Below, piece after piece: positions 1 through 8,261 of a DNA stretch of 64,000 nt (positions within the stretch are counted from its first letter, which is position 1; each line of letters begins with the position of its first letter). The notes below the pieces were generated by a model that had not been told where the DNA came from, searched no databases, and was given only the letters and a program-made list of their open reading frames with translations. Made by a program: the position numbers and the translations under genes. Source of the DNA: Bacteroides_E sp964583185. Its GTDB lineage: Bacteria; Bacteroidota; Bacteroidia; Bacteroidales; Bacteroidaceae. The stretch is from contig CAZOVL010000001.1 in the NCBI GenBank assembly GCA_964583185.1, positions 1 to 64,000 on the forward strand. Reading direction: 5' to 3'.

Positions 1-1
1 A

Positions 2-79
2 TGTATAAAAATATTTATTCATATCTTATTTTTCGCATTGAACAGATTAATGATTATTTTAGCTCATCCTTTAAAATGA
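2..79 (+). CDS. possible 3' end of an upstream gene (partial)
   Basis: Frame 2 is open from the window edge and ends at a TGA at 77-79. It reads as a hydrophobic tail ending HPLK. The stop overlaps an ATG at 76-78 (ATGA), an arrangement typical of translationally coupled genes, and that ATG is in frame with cobC. A cobalamin-pathway membrane protein such as CobS would fit this place, but 25 residues are too few to assign it. The open stretch could also be chance. Confidence 0.2.
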   Translation, partial: CIKIFIHILFFALNRLMIILAHPLK

Positions 80-87
80 GTTTACTT

Positions 88-615
88 ATGAAATTATATT
101 TTATCAGACATACTTCTGTTGATGTACCGGAAGGAGTTATATATGGTCAAACAGATGTTCCATTAAGAGCTAGTTTTGAACAAGAAGCAGAAATAGTTTC
201 TTCCAAAATTCAAGACCTTGATTTTGGAGCTGTTTTTGTCAGCCCCTTAACTCGATGTGTACGACTAGCCGATTACTGTGGATATAAAGAAGCAATCCGA
301 GATGAACGCATCAAAGAGATTCATATGGGAGACTGGGAGATGAAATCGGTAGGTAAACCGACTAGTTTTCGTGAGGTTCATAAAGAGTATAATCTACTAA
401 CCACACAACCACCCAATGGTGAATCGTTTAGTATGTTATATAATAGAGTTAGTGAATTCATTAATGAAATTAAACAACTGAATCACGAGGTAGTTGCCAT
501 TTTTGCTCATGGGGGTGTATTAGCCTCGGCACAAGTATATAGCGGTGATTTATTACCACACAACATTTTAGACGGTTTAGCTCCTTATGGTGGAATTATT
601 CAGATAGAGGTATAA
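88..615 (+). CDS. cobC: alpha-ribazole phosphatase / histidine phosphatase family protein
   Basis: This is a 175-residue phosphoglycerate-mutase-like phosphatase. In the cobalamin nucleotide-loop pathway CobC removes the phosphate from alpha-ribazole-5'-phosphate. The phosphohistidine motif RHT sits right at the N-terminus (MKLYFIRHT), and the second conserved histidine is in the C-terminal FAHGGVL segment. The start at 88 places the family motif at the usual distance from the N-terminus. An in-frame ATG at 76, which would overlap an upstream stop, adds only four residues and is equally possible. The 3' end overlaps the convergent ABC ATPase gene by 20 bp. The cobalamin role is inferred from family resemblance and from the BtuD-like neighbour, since other histidine phosphatases look similar. 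Confidence 0.82.
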   Translation: MKLYFIRHTSVDVPEGVIYGQTDVPLRASFEQEAEIVSSKIQDLDFGAVFVSPLTRCVRLADYCGYKEAIRDERIKEIHMGDWEMKSVGKPTSFREVHKEYNLLTTQPPNGESFSMLYNRVSEFINEIKQLNHEVVAIFAHGGVLASAQVYSGDLLPHNILDGLAPYGGIIQIEV

Positions 616-1615
616 CACACTTCATTAAATCTGAATAACTAAGCAGCTGTTCAATAGTTGTTGCAGTAAAAGTTTCCTCTGAAGGTAAATATAAGGTAAA
701 ACTATTTTGAGCAACACTGATGTAGGCCTCAGATTGAATTTCATTATTACTCAATATCCCTTTTCTCAAAAGTGCTTTATGAAGCATAAAATAAGGAGCA
801 TCTTCACCTTCTATTCTTATTGCCCAATGATAGTTATGTTGCACTTTAAACAAACCGGATTCAGAATCAAAAACCACCCCTTTAATCTTTAAAAACCGAT
901 TCAATTGCCCCGATAAAGATAAATCTTCCGGAGTTCCTACAACTATTTCTGTTGGGCTCATAATCGCCATCTTATCGCATACCTGCAAAGCTAAATCCAA
1001 ATCGTGTGTGGAAAACAGAATGGTTTTCTGCATCTGTTGTGCCAAATGTTGGAGCAACTGCATCAACTCAATTTTACTGGGATAATCCAAAAAGGAGGTG
1101 GGTTCATCTAATAAAATAATTGGTGTTTGTTGTGCCAAAGCTTTTGCTATCATCACTTTTTGTTTCTCTCCATCGCTTAATGTGGCAAATATGCGATGAG
1201 TCAGAGATTGAACACCCACCATTTCAATTACCTCTACTACAATTTTATCATCTTCTTTTGATAGAGACCCCCAATAATTTGTATAAGGACTACGCCCCAT
1301 AGCCACCATCTCTTTTACTGAAATATTGTAAACTGAAGGACGTTCCGTTAATACCACACTTAATAAAGTAGCCAGCTTTTCTTTTCTAATTTCGTTAATA
1401 TTTTCACCTAAAAGCTCAACTATTCCACCGTGCATCGGCTGTAGCTTACTTATGGTTCTCAACAAAGTGGACTTTCCCACTCCATTCGGCCCAATTAAAC
1501 ACGTCAACTCACCGGCATAAATGGATGCGGTGATTTGATGGGCTATTTTAGAAAACTCTTTCTTGTTTTCATAGCCAATAGTTAATGAGTTAATTCGAAT
1601 GGCAGGTTGGCTCAT
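596..1615 (-). CDS. ABC transporter ATP-binding protein, BtuD/FecE family
   Basis: A 339-residue ATPase of the cobalamin/ferric-siderophore import class. Walker A GPNGVGKST is at about residues 42-50, the signature is LSDGEKQKVMIAKAL, and Walker B is IILLDEPTSFLD, followed by the switch histidine in STHDLDLAL. After the ABC domain (about residue 240) there is a C-terminal extension of about 100 residues, as in many Bacteroidota FecE-like proteins. I chose the methionine at 1615 because the longer reading frame from 1675 adds a hydrophobic stretch foreign to the family. A CAAATATA sequence at 1691-1698 is a TAnnTTTG-type box on this strand. No permease or binding protein is in the window, so the substrate (cobalamin or haem/siderophore) is inferred from the adjacent cobC. 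Confidence 0.88.
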   Translation of the reverse strand: MSQPAIRINSLTIGYENKKEFSKIAHQITASIYAGELTCLIGPNGVGKSTLLRTISKLQPMHGGIVELLGENINEIRKEKLATLLSVVLTERPSVYNISVKEMVAMGRSPYTNYWGSLSKEDDKIVVEVIEMVGVQSLTHRIFATLSDGEKQKVMIAKALAQQTPIILLDEPTSFLDYPSKIELMQLLQHLAQQMQKTILFSTHDLDLALQVCDKMAIMSPTEIVVGTPEDLSLSGQLNRFLKIKGVVFDSESGLFKVQHNYHWAIRIEGEDAPYFMLHKALLRKGILSNNEIQSEAYISVAQNSFTLYLPSEETFTATTIEQLLSYSDLMKCVIPLSE

Positions 1616-1762
1616 AAGTGTTTTTTTTATTATCAGACCTAAAGTTGCTAATAATATTGTAATTTTGTGCAACAAAAGAATTTACAATCACAAATATACC
1701 AACAAATAGCGATTGTATAGGTTCCATTATAATTGTTTCTTTGCACTTAAATAAGCAGGACT

Positions 1763-2467
1763 ATGGGTAAAATAGCAAAATACGTAGCATCCAATCGAAT
1801 GATTGACCTGATTGGAGATAATTACTCCTTTCTTCACGTGATGAGCCGATTTGGGTTATCTCTTGGCTTTGGTAGTAAAACTATAGAAGAGGTATGTAAA
1901 GAAAACGACGTGGATTGTGCCACCTTCTTAACGGTTATAAACTTTATTGAAGAGGGTTCCTGTCGCATAGATGAAACTGCTGAATTATCAATACCTACAT
2001 TAGTGAATTACTTAAAAAACTCACACTCCTATTTTTTGGACTTTGCATTACCAACCATTCGAGAAAAGCTAGTAAAGGCTATTTCAGGAGATGAAAAAAG
2101 TGATATAGACTTCTTAATTATCCAGTTCTTCGATAACTATATGCAAGAGGTAGATAAACACATGGGTTATGAAGACCACACAGTATTTAAGTATGTAGAG
2201 GGTCTGTTAAAGGGCGATATACTAGATAACTATACCATATCCACCTATTCCAAACATCACGACTTAGTGAATGAGCGCTTAAGAGAATTAAAAAACATCA
2301 TCTTAAAATATCGCACATCTGAAAGTAACAACAATCAAATGTTTGCTGCTTTATTCGACATCTATAGTTGTGAAGCAGAACTAGAATCTCATTGTAAAGT
2401 AGAAGATTATATTTTTACTCCTGCCATTTTGGAGCTAGAAAAAAAGATAAAAAAGAATGAAAAATAA
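1763..2467 (+). CDS. hemerythrin-domain protein, ScdA/YtfE (RIC)-like
   Basis: A 234-residue cytoplasmic protein. The first 60 residues resemble the ScdA N-terminal region, with one cysteine in VCKENDVDC rather than a CC pair. From about residue 95 a hemerythrin-like four-helix bundle follows, with spaced His/Glu ligand candidates in KNSHSYF, DKHMGYEDHTVF, KHHDLVNERL and ESHCKVEDYIF. The family binds a di-iron centre and is tied to repair of iron-sulfur clusters after nitrosative or oxidative damage. The stop codon overlaps the next gene by 11 bp, so the two are almost certainly cotranscribed. The diiron repair role is known for the family; its use in this organism is inference. Confidence 0.83.
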   Translation: MGKIAKYVASNRMIDLIGDNYSFLHVMSRFGLSLGFGSKTIEEVCKENDVDCATFLTVINFIEEGSCRIDETAELSIPTLVNYLKNSHSYFLDFALPTIREKLVKAISGDEKSDIDFLIIQFFDNYMQEVDKHMGYEDHTVFKYVEGLLKGDILDNYTISTYSKHHDLVNERLRELKNIILKYRTSESNNNQMFAALFDIYSCEAELESHCKVEDYIFTPAILELEKKIKKNEK

Positions 2468-3062
2468 ACAGACACTTCATATAGCCATAGCCGAAAGTTC
2501 TGTCATTATTCGGGGCGGTTTATCAACAGCTCTAAAACAGTTACCCAATCTTAATTTTCAAATTGTTGAACTAGCTACTCCACAAGCACTTAAGGTATGT
2601 TTGGATACCCAGTCTATAGATATTCTTTTTATTAATCCCCATTTTGATTCTTTCTTTGATGTAGACTCTTTTAAAGATGAATATAAAGGGAAAAAGATTC
2701 ATCTAATAGCACTACAAACAACTTTTATTAATAATAGCATTGTTAGTAAATACGATCAGAGTATCTCTATATTCGATGATCTAAAACAGTTAAGTAGCAC
2801 CATAGATAAATTACAAAACATTTTACCCGACACGGAATTGGATGATTCTTTAAGCGATCGGGAAAAAGAGATCTTGATTTGTATTGTTCGTGGAATGACA
2901 AACAAAGAAATAGCCGATTATCTGAACATATCCATTCATACTGTGATTACTCATCGTAAAAACATCACAACCAAACTACAAATTCATAGCGTATCAGGAT
3001 TAACCATATATGCTATAGTTAATAAACTTATTTCTCTGGATGAGATAGATGTAATTGATTAA
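2457..3062 (+). CDS. LuxR-type response-regulator-like transcription factor
   Basis: A 201-residue protein with a receiver-like N-terminal half and a C-terminal LuxR/FixJ helix-turn-helix from about residue 138 (LSDREKEILICIVRGMTNKEI, then SIHTVITHRKNI). The N-terminal half keeps the alpha/beta pattern of a receiver (IAIAESSVIIRGGL, IDILFINPHFD), but the usual phospho-acceptor position reads N-P-H-F-D and the acidic pair at the start is AES. It is therefore probably a pseudo-receiver that is not phosphorylated in the canonical way. The start overlaps the hemerythrin gene by 11 bp, and no histidine kinase is next to it. A link between the di-iron sensor and this regulator is inferred from the overlap. 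Confidence 0.83.
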   Translation: MKNKQTLHIAIAESSVIIRGGLSTALKQLPNLNFQIVELATPQALKVCLDTQSIDILFINPHFDSFFDVDSFKDEYKGKKIHLIALQTTFINNSIVSKYDQSISIFDDLKQLSSTIDKLQNILPDTELDDSLSDREKEILICIVRGMTNKEIADYLNISIHTVITHRKNITTKLQIHSVSGLTIYAIVNKLISLDEIDVID

Positions 3063-3068
3063 TTACAT

Positions 3069-3806
3069 CTATTCTTCTATCGGAGTTAGCCGAACCAAGA
3101 AATTATAATAATCGCCTTCAAGCAGCTTCTCTGCCTTGAACTTATAATAAGTTGCAGCTCCTTCTAAGGTTTCAAAATCGAGATATAACCACGTATATGG
3201 CTCTCCCTTTACCTCGCCATATTGAAGAGAGAATTCTACCTCTCCAAAATAATGATCATCGTCTTTATTAAAAAGTAAACTGCCATCTTCTTGTTCATAC
3301 AGATAACTTAAATTACTAGAATCCATCAATACACTACCTCCGGGAGCTAATAACTGACGGGCTCTCTGAAAGAAAAAAGGAAGATTTTCTAAGTGTCCAA
3401 TGATTCCCGATCCGTTCATTAGCATTAAAATGGTATCGTATTTTGCTTGAAATGTAGTATCAAAAAAGTTTATTGTACGAGCTGATATTCCTTGCTCTCT
3501 CATCACTTCCACAGACAGTTCAGACACATCAATGGCCTCAACACTCTTTCCCATCTGTTGTAAAGCTAAAGCATGACATCCACTACCGGCTCCCACATCT
3601 AATATCCTCCCTTGAGCTAATTTTAAGGCCTCTTGTTCCACTGAAGGCATTTCATCAAAGCCTCTGAATAGAAAATTAACCGGCATCTCATCTTCCTCGA
3701 ATTCAGGGGAGAAAACTCGTAAGATATCTGCTTTTTTATTGAAATAAAAATCTTTGATGGCACACCCCATTGGGTCTTTATCTGCCGATAGAGTTGTTTT
3801 ATTCAT
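3069..3806 (-). CDS. class I SAM-dependent methyltransferase
   Basis: A 245-residue Rossmann-fold methyltransferase. The SAM-binding motif I is ILDVGAGSGCHALAL at about residue 73, followed by the acidic post-I loop (VEAIDVSELSVEVM) and the motif IV region (YDTILMLMNGSGIIGHL). The C-terminal part is beta-rich, with a DFETLEGAATYYKFKAEKL segment, as in methyltransferases acting on small molecules. The substrate is unknown. I chose the internal ATG at 3806; one at 3830 would add eight residues. It is convergent with the LuxR gene (6 bp apart) and is the last gene of a run of minus-strand genes. Confidence 0.8.
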   Translation of the reverse strand: MNKTTLSADKDPMGCAIKDFYFNKKADILRVFSPEFEEDEMPVNFLFRGFDEMPSVEQEALKLAQGRILDVGAGSGCHALALQQMGKSVEAIDVSELSVEVMREQGISARTINFFDTTFQAKYDTILMLMNGSGIIGHLENLPFFFQRARQLLAPGGSVLMDSSNLSYLYEQEDGSLLFNKDDDHYFGEVEFSLQYGEVKGEPYTWLYLDFETLEGAATYYKFKAEKLLEGDYYNFLVRLTPIEE

Positions 3807-3881
3807 AAATGATATAGCCCTTAACCCCAACTGAAGTTCAGGAGGGCTAAGGACTATTTAGTATTAAGTTCTGTAATTAAA

Positions 3882-4268
3882 TTATTTCTTTAAGGGCAAC
3901 ACTTCAATCCAATAATTATCCGGATCGTTTATGAAATATAATCCCATATCGTGATTCTCATAACAAATAACTCCCATCTCTCTATGATATTCCCTGGTTA
4001 CATCATAATCTCCGGGAACTCTTAAACAAAGATGAAACTCATTTTCACCTAAATCATAGGGTTGTGGATGATCTCTTAACCAAGTCAGCTCCAAAAAGAA
4101 ACCGGTTGTTTCATCTGTAAGATAAACCAAAACATAAGAACCATCTTTAGCCTCTTTACGGTGATGCTCTTTTAAGCCTAAGGCTTTATCGTAAAAAGCA
4201 AGACTTTTATCTAAATCGGTTACGTTTATATTAAAATGATCAAAACGTGCTTTAATAGGATTTGACAT
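3882..4268 (-). CDS. VOC-family protein (glyoxalase/lactoylglutathione lyase-like)
   Basis: A 128-residue single vicinal-oxygen-chelate domain. The metal-ligand pattern of glyoxalase I is visible: His in RFDHFNINV, Glu in FFLELTWL, His in ENEFHLCL, and Glu in YWIEVLPL. The C-terminal GLYFINDPDNYWIEVL is close to the glyoxalase signature. Methylglyoxal detoxification is the best guess; other VOC enzymes cannot be excluded. It lies 31 bp downstream of the DUF4468/flavin-reductase gene on the same strand. Confidence 0.82.
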   Translation of the reverse strand: MSNPIKARFDHFNINVTDLDKSLAFYDKALGLKEHHRKEAKDGSYVLVYLTDETTGFFLELTWLRDHPQPYDLGENEFHLCLRVPGDYDVTREYHREMGVICYENHDMGLYFINDPDNYWIEVLPLKK

Positions 4269-4299
4269 ATAAATAAGATATTAATCGATAAAACTTTTT

Positions 4300-5568
4300 T
4301 TATTTAACCCAAACATTGGTGATTTCTCCAATGTACATTTTATGCAATTGCTTACCTATCCATTCCTCTTTCAACTTATCATCAACCAAAGCTTCGGGAG
4401 TTAATGTTTGCGACACCATTTTCTTACACTCAATGATTAGCCAAGCTTCTGAAAACGCCTTTGCTCCATTAGGAGTGGTTATTGGAGTCAGTCCTGTTGC
4501 TTTCACTTTGTCTACATTTTTACCGGAGTTACTACCTGTATACTGTAATTGCTCACGATAGGCTTCGGTATAGAATGAAATGGTGTAATAATCGCCACGT
4601 TCCATCAACTGATAAGTAAAACGTGTGGGATAGATAAAACAAGTAGCTGTTGGACGCTCATAAAGACGTCCCAAACCACCCCAACTGGCAGTCATCATAT
4701 TAAATTGTTGAGAATCTCCGGCAGTTATTAACATCCAGTCTAACTCCAGCATTTTTATGATGTTTCCTGGAATCTTATGAGGATCAACTGACGTAAAACC
4801 TGTTAATGTGGCAGGCTCTGCTTTAGTGGCAGGAGTTAAAGCCACCATAGGAGTAGCAGTAGGCTCCACCTCTTTTACTACAACCGGAACGGTAACAGGC
4901 ACTTGAACAACTTCTTGAGTTTGTACAGGAACTACAACAGGAGAATCAACCGTAACCGGAGTAGATAAATTACTAACAGTGGCTACAGGAGCTTTTTCCA
5001 AAGTTACATTAGAGCTTTGTCCAAGTGCTAAAGCAGCTTCTTCAAAGAGCTTATCCATATAATCAACAGTATGAATACGGAACTTAGCCAACCCTCTGGA
5101 CAGTCTCGTTTTTTTCTTATTCAACGCGTGTTCATCTGTAATCCACTCTTCAGCAGGATAGACCTCTTCTTCGTAGTTATATTTTATACGCTCAATGTTT
5201 ATTTCACAAGCCTGATCGGAACATTTTACAACAACATTATATTCCATCAATGAACGGTCTAGCGATAAGAATGAAGATTGAAACACTAAATACTCTTGTC
5301 CTAAACCTGCAATCTCACCTTTCTCCTTATTGGAAAAGAGAACACGACCATTCTGCTCACCTTCTTTTAATTTTTTTTCCAACCAGTTTAGCATCCGGTC
5401 ATAAATTACGCCTTTATCAACTCCTTTCACGGAGTAATCTCTTGAGAAAACCACTTTCCCATCAACTACAGGAACGGCACCCTCCAGGTATTTTCTATCG
5501 TCAGCCTTTAAGCTAAAAGAAAATGCTGCCATAAAAACAAACAGCATTGCATACTTCAATGACTTCAT
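4300..5568 (-). CDS. exported DUF4468 domain fused to a flavin-reductase-like domain
   Basis: A 422-residue protein with three parts. Residues 1-22 are a signal peptide ending SFSLKA. Residues about 25-180 resemble the DUF4468 domain of Bacteroidota exported proteins, including NWLEKKLKEGEQNGRVLFSNKEKG-type sequence. A Val/Pro/Thr-rich linker follows at about 185-255. The C-terminal part (about 258-422) looks like an FMN-binding split-barrel (flavin reductase family): DWMLITAGDSQQFNMMTASWGGLG, then FIYPTRFTYQLMERGDYYTISFY. Split-barrel flavoproteins are normally cytoplasmic, so an exported version tethered by a linker is unusual. The gene starts 1 bp after the metallo-hydrolase stop, so the two are in one operon. 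The function is unknown. Confidence 0.75.
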   Translation of the reverse strand: MKSLKYAMLFVFMAAFSFSLKADDRKYLEGAVPVVDGKVVFSRDYSVKGVDKGVIYDRMLNWLEKKLKEGEQNGRVLFSNKEKGEIAGLGQEYLVFQSSFLSLDRSLMEYNVVVKCSDQACEINIERIKYNYEEEVYPAEEWITDEHALNKKKTRLSRGLAKFRIHTVDYMDKLFEEAALALGQSSNVTLEKAPVATVSNLSTPVTVDSPVVVPVQTQEVVQVPVTVPVVVKEVEPTATPMVALTPATKAEPATLTGFTSVDPHKIPGNIIKMLELDWMLITAGDSQQFNMMTASWGGLGRLYERPTATCFIYPTRFTYQLMERGDYYTISFYTEAYREQLQYTGSNSGKNVDKVKATGLTPITTPNGAKAFSEAWLIIECKKMVSQTLTPEALVDDKLKEEWIGKQLHKMYIGEITNVWVK

Positions 5569-5569
5569 A

Positions 5570-6298
5570 TTATTCTATTTTAAATTGTTGTCCTTTCTCT
5601 GTTATCGTTAAGAATCTCACTTTTTGTTGCTCTGCCACTTCTTTAAAAGCATTTGCGGCATCATATTGCCTACCAAAATGCATAGGTCCAAGTACTTTCA
5701 CTTTTATTGCTTCAATAAACTGTTTTGCACCTCTATCATAATCGGTACCCATTCTGTTATCTACCGGGAACATAGCTAAATCAATTACAGGAACCTCTTT
5801 TTTTAAGTCGGCTAACTCTTGTAAAAAGTTATTCTCAGCTATCGTACTCTCCTCTTTTGGAGATTCATCGGCCCAATGCCAGTTATTTAAATCGCCTGCA
5901 TGAAAAATACTTTTATTTTCCAAAGTAATCCAGAATGAAACTCCGGAATCGGTAGAACCAAAAGCTTTAACGCTTAATAATTCATCTTTAAAAGTATCTC
6001 CTTTAGCTAAAAAAATAGCATCCTCTTTAGTGGCTAGCTTCTCATCTAATATATCGTGACCAAAAAGATAAGTAATCTCAGGGTGAATGTCTTTCCACGT
6101 CAATATTTCGGGATTAAAATGATCGCCGTGGCTATGAGTGGAGAAAACATAAATTGGAGTCTTTTTTTGAAGAAGACATTCAGATACAAACCCTTTTTCA
6201 AAAGTGGGCGTCTCAACATCTTTCCAATAATCAAAGATTAAAGTACACGTTTCAAACTCTAATGCAAAAGCACTATGAAAAATATAGGTTAATAGCAT
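5570..6298 (-). CDS. MBL-fold metallo-hydrolase (UlaG-like)
   Basis: A 242-residue metallo-beta-lactamase-fold protein. The metal-binding motif STHSHGDHFNPEI is at about residues 52-64, a second histidine is in FHAGDLNNWHW, and a third is in VLGPMHFGRQY. The N-terminal LLTYIFHSAFALEFETCTLIFDYW matches the simpler UlaG-like hydrolases with an HSAF opening. The substrate is not known. There is no signal peptide, so it is cytoplasmic. It is followed at once by the DUF4468 gene and preceded, after 74 bp, by pdxH. Confidence 0.8.
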   Translation of the reverse strand: MLLTYIFHSAFALEFETCTLIFDYWKDVETPTFEKGFVSECLLQKKTPIYVFSTHSHGDHFNPEILTWKDIHPEITYLFGHDILDEKLATKEDAIFLAKGDTFKDELLSVKAFGSTDSGVSFWITLENKSIFHAGDLNNWHWADESPKEESTIAENNFLQELADLKKEVPVIDLAMFPVDNRMGTDYDRGAKQFIEAIKVKVLGPMHFGRQYDAANAFKEVAEQQKVRFLTITEKGQQFKIE

Positions 6299-6372
6299 CT
6301 ATGATTCTTAGTTTAATACTTTACAATAATACACAAAATAGTAAGTGAGACAAAAGGAATAGTTGTTTAATT

Positions 6373-7017
6373 TCAAGGAGCCAATCGATTTATAGTCCAC
6401 TGATCTTTTTCGGTTAACTCATATAAAAAACGATCGTGTAACCTGCTAGGTCTTCCTTGCCAAAACTCTATGCGAGAAGGAACCACTCCATAGCCACCCC
6501 AAAATTCAGGACGTTCAATTTCTTTAGTTATCCAACGAGAGGATTCTTGCATAAACTTACGCAACAAAAAGAAACGACTGGGTATCGGTTTGCTTTGAGG
6601 AGAAATACGAGCCCCTATTCTGCTTCGATACGGACGCTTGTTAAAATAAGCATCAGAAACTTCTGAAGTCAATTTATGAGCCACCCCTTGAACGTGTACC
6701 TGTCTCTCCATTTCGTGCCACAAAAAAGTAAGTGCTATGTGTGGGTTTTGAGCCAACTGCATTCCTTTATTACTAAGGTAGTTTGTATAAAAAATAAACT
6801 CCTCATTTTCAACCCCTTTTAACAGAACGGTTCGTGAAGAGGGATGACCTTCCGAAGAGACCGTACTTACCAATACAGCTGTAGGTTCATTTACCTGAGT
6901 ATCTATGGCTTGTTGAAGCCATTCATCGAAAAGAACAAAAGGATTAGCGGGTAAACTCTCTCTGGTGAGAGCTCCTTTGATGTAATCTTTTCGAATGGAT
7001 TGCAATTCAGTTTTCAT
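6373..7017 (-). CDS. pdxH: pyridoxamine 5'-phosphate oxidase
   Basis: A 214-residue FMN enzyme that oxidises pyridoxamine/pyridoxine 5'-phosphate to PLP using oxygen. Full length for the family. Diagnostic segments are PSSRTVLLKGVENEEFIFYTN (FMN binding), SNKGMQLAQNPHIALTFLW, QVHVQGVAHKL, and the C-terminal PSRIEFWQGRPSRLHDRFLY, which includes the substrate-binding RxxH residues. The start lies 2 bp after the ldhA stop, so the two are cotranscribed. PdxH needs oxygen, which fits the bd oxidase elsewhere in the window. Confidence 0.95.
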   Translation of the reverse strand: MKTELQSIRKDYIKGALTRESLPANPFVLFDEWLQQAIDTQVNEPTAVLVSTVSSEGHPSSRTVLLKGVENEEFIFYTNYLSNKGMQLAQNPHIALTFLWHEMERQVHVQGVAHKLTSEVSDAYFNKRPYRSRIGARISPQSKPIPSRFFLLRKFMQESSRWITKEIERPEFWGGYGVVPSRIEFWQGRPSRLHDRFLYELTEKDQWTINRLAP

Positions 7018-7019
7018 TT

Positions 7020-8036
7020 TTATCGATGTTCCTCCGGTAATAAAACCTCATTTTCCAATTTTTTATTCTCACTAAAATCCTTAATGTTTTGCAGCGTGGT
7101 ATGAGCTATATTTGCCAAGGCCTCTTTGGTAAAGAAAGCTTGATGAGAAGTTACAATCACATTATTAAATGATAGAAGACGGGCTAACACATCGTCATCA
7201 ATAATACTTTCCGATTTATCTTCATAAAAATACTCACCCTCTTCCTCGTACACATCTAATCCGGCACATCCTACTTGTTTATTTTTCAAGGCATCAATTA
7301 AGGCATTGGTATGGATTAGCTGACCTCGCCCCGTGTTAATAATCATCACTCCATCTTTCATTTTACTTATGGAATAGTCGTTTATTAAATATTTAGTCTC
7401 TTCAGTTAAAGGACAATGCAAAGAGATGATATCCGAACTATGATAAAGCTCATCCAATGTGGTGTACAACACCTTATTTTCTCTGGCAAAGTTATAATCC
7501 GGATAAGGATCATAAGCCAATATATTTACTCCGAAACCTCGTAGTATCTGAATCAGTATTTTAGCTATTTTACCCGTACCAATGATTCCTGCCGTTTTCC
7601 CGTGCATATCGAACCCCAATAAACCATTTAGTGAAAAGTTTCCATCACGAGTACGCCAAGTGGCACGAGGTATTTTACGATTTAATGCCAACATCAATGC
7701 AACCGTATGCTCTGCAACTGCATAAGGTGAATAAGCTGGCACTCGCACAACTTTTACTCCATAATCATATGCTGCTTTTAAGTCTACATTATTATACCCG
7801 GCACAACGTAAGGCTATTATTTTTACACCGTTTTGAGCTAAAGTTTTAATAATAGCCCGATCGGCCAAATCGTTTACAAAAATACAAACCGCATCAGTAT
7901 CTTTGGTCAAAATAATATTGTTCTGATTCAAAGTACCTGTAAAGAACTTCATTTCGAAATTAAACTTTTTATTTCTTTCTTCGAAAGATTCTATATCATA
8001 AGGCTTAGCTCCAAAAAAAGCAATACGAATTTTCAT
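7020..8036 (-). CDS. ldhA: D-lactate dehydrogenase (2-hydroxyacid dehydrogenase)
   Basis: A 338-residue NAD-dependent 2-hydroxyacid dehydrogenase. The nucleotide-binding motif is GIIGTGKIAKILIQILRGFG at about 150. Catalytic residues are recognisable: Arg in INTGRGQLIH, Glu in the GLDVYEEEGEYF region and His in NVIVTSHQAFFTKEAL. The N-terminal IRIAFFGAKPYD and the SYSPYAVAEHTV-like segment are typical of fermentative D-LDH, which reduces pyruvate to D-lactate to regenerate NAD. It is the first gene of the minus-strand run, with two palindromes just upstream that may be operators. Confidence 0.92.
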   Translation of the reverse strand: MKIRIAFFGAKPYDIESFEERNKKFNFEMKFFTGTLNQNNIILTKDTDAVCIFVNDLADRAIIKTLAQNGVKIIALRCAGYNNVDLKAAYDYGVKVVRVPAYSPYAVAEHTVALMLALNRKIPRATWRTRDGNFSLNGLLGFDMHGKTAGIIGTGKIAKILIQILRGFGVNILAYDPYPDYNFARENKVLYTTLDELYHSSDIISLHCPLTEETKYLINDYSISKMKDGVMIINTGRGQLIHTNALIDALKNKQVGCAGLDVYEEEGEYFYEDKSESIIDDDVLARLLSFNNVIVTSHQAFFTKEALANIAHTTLQNIKDFSENKKLENEVLLPEEHR

Positions 8037-8051
8037 ATCATCTGTTATTTA

Positions 8052-8087
8052 ATTGTAACTACAATAATTTATTAACAAATTGGTTAA
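8052..8087. promoter_or_regulatory. tandem inverted repeats upstream of ldhA
   Basis: ATTGTA-AC-TACAAT is at 8052-8065 and TTAAC-AAATTG-GTTAA at 8072-8087, 16 to 51 bp upstream of the ldhA start. They could be operator sites, and Rex or Crp/Fnr-type control of D-LDH is common. Neither repeat is a clean match to a consensus I can cite, so this is inference. Confidence 0.35.
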
Positions 8088-8261
8088 TTGTATTGTTCTT
8101 TTTTAAGTCTATTTTTCATTATAACCTCGCACAAATTAGTTGCTAAAACAACCAAAAGAAACACATAAAAACGATTACAATAAGGAAAAATAAGCCTTAA
8201 AAGCTTCCTAATACACTTATTTGTAATATCTTTGCCCATTCAAACTCAAATTGATGTAAAT

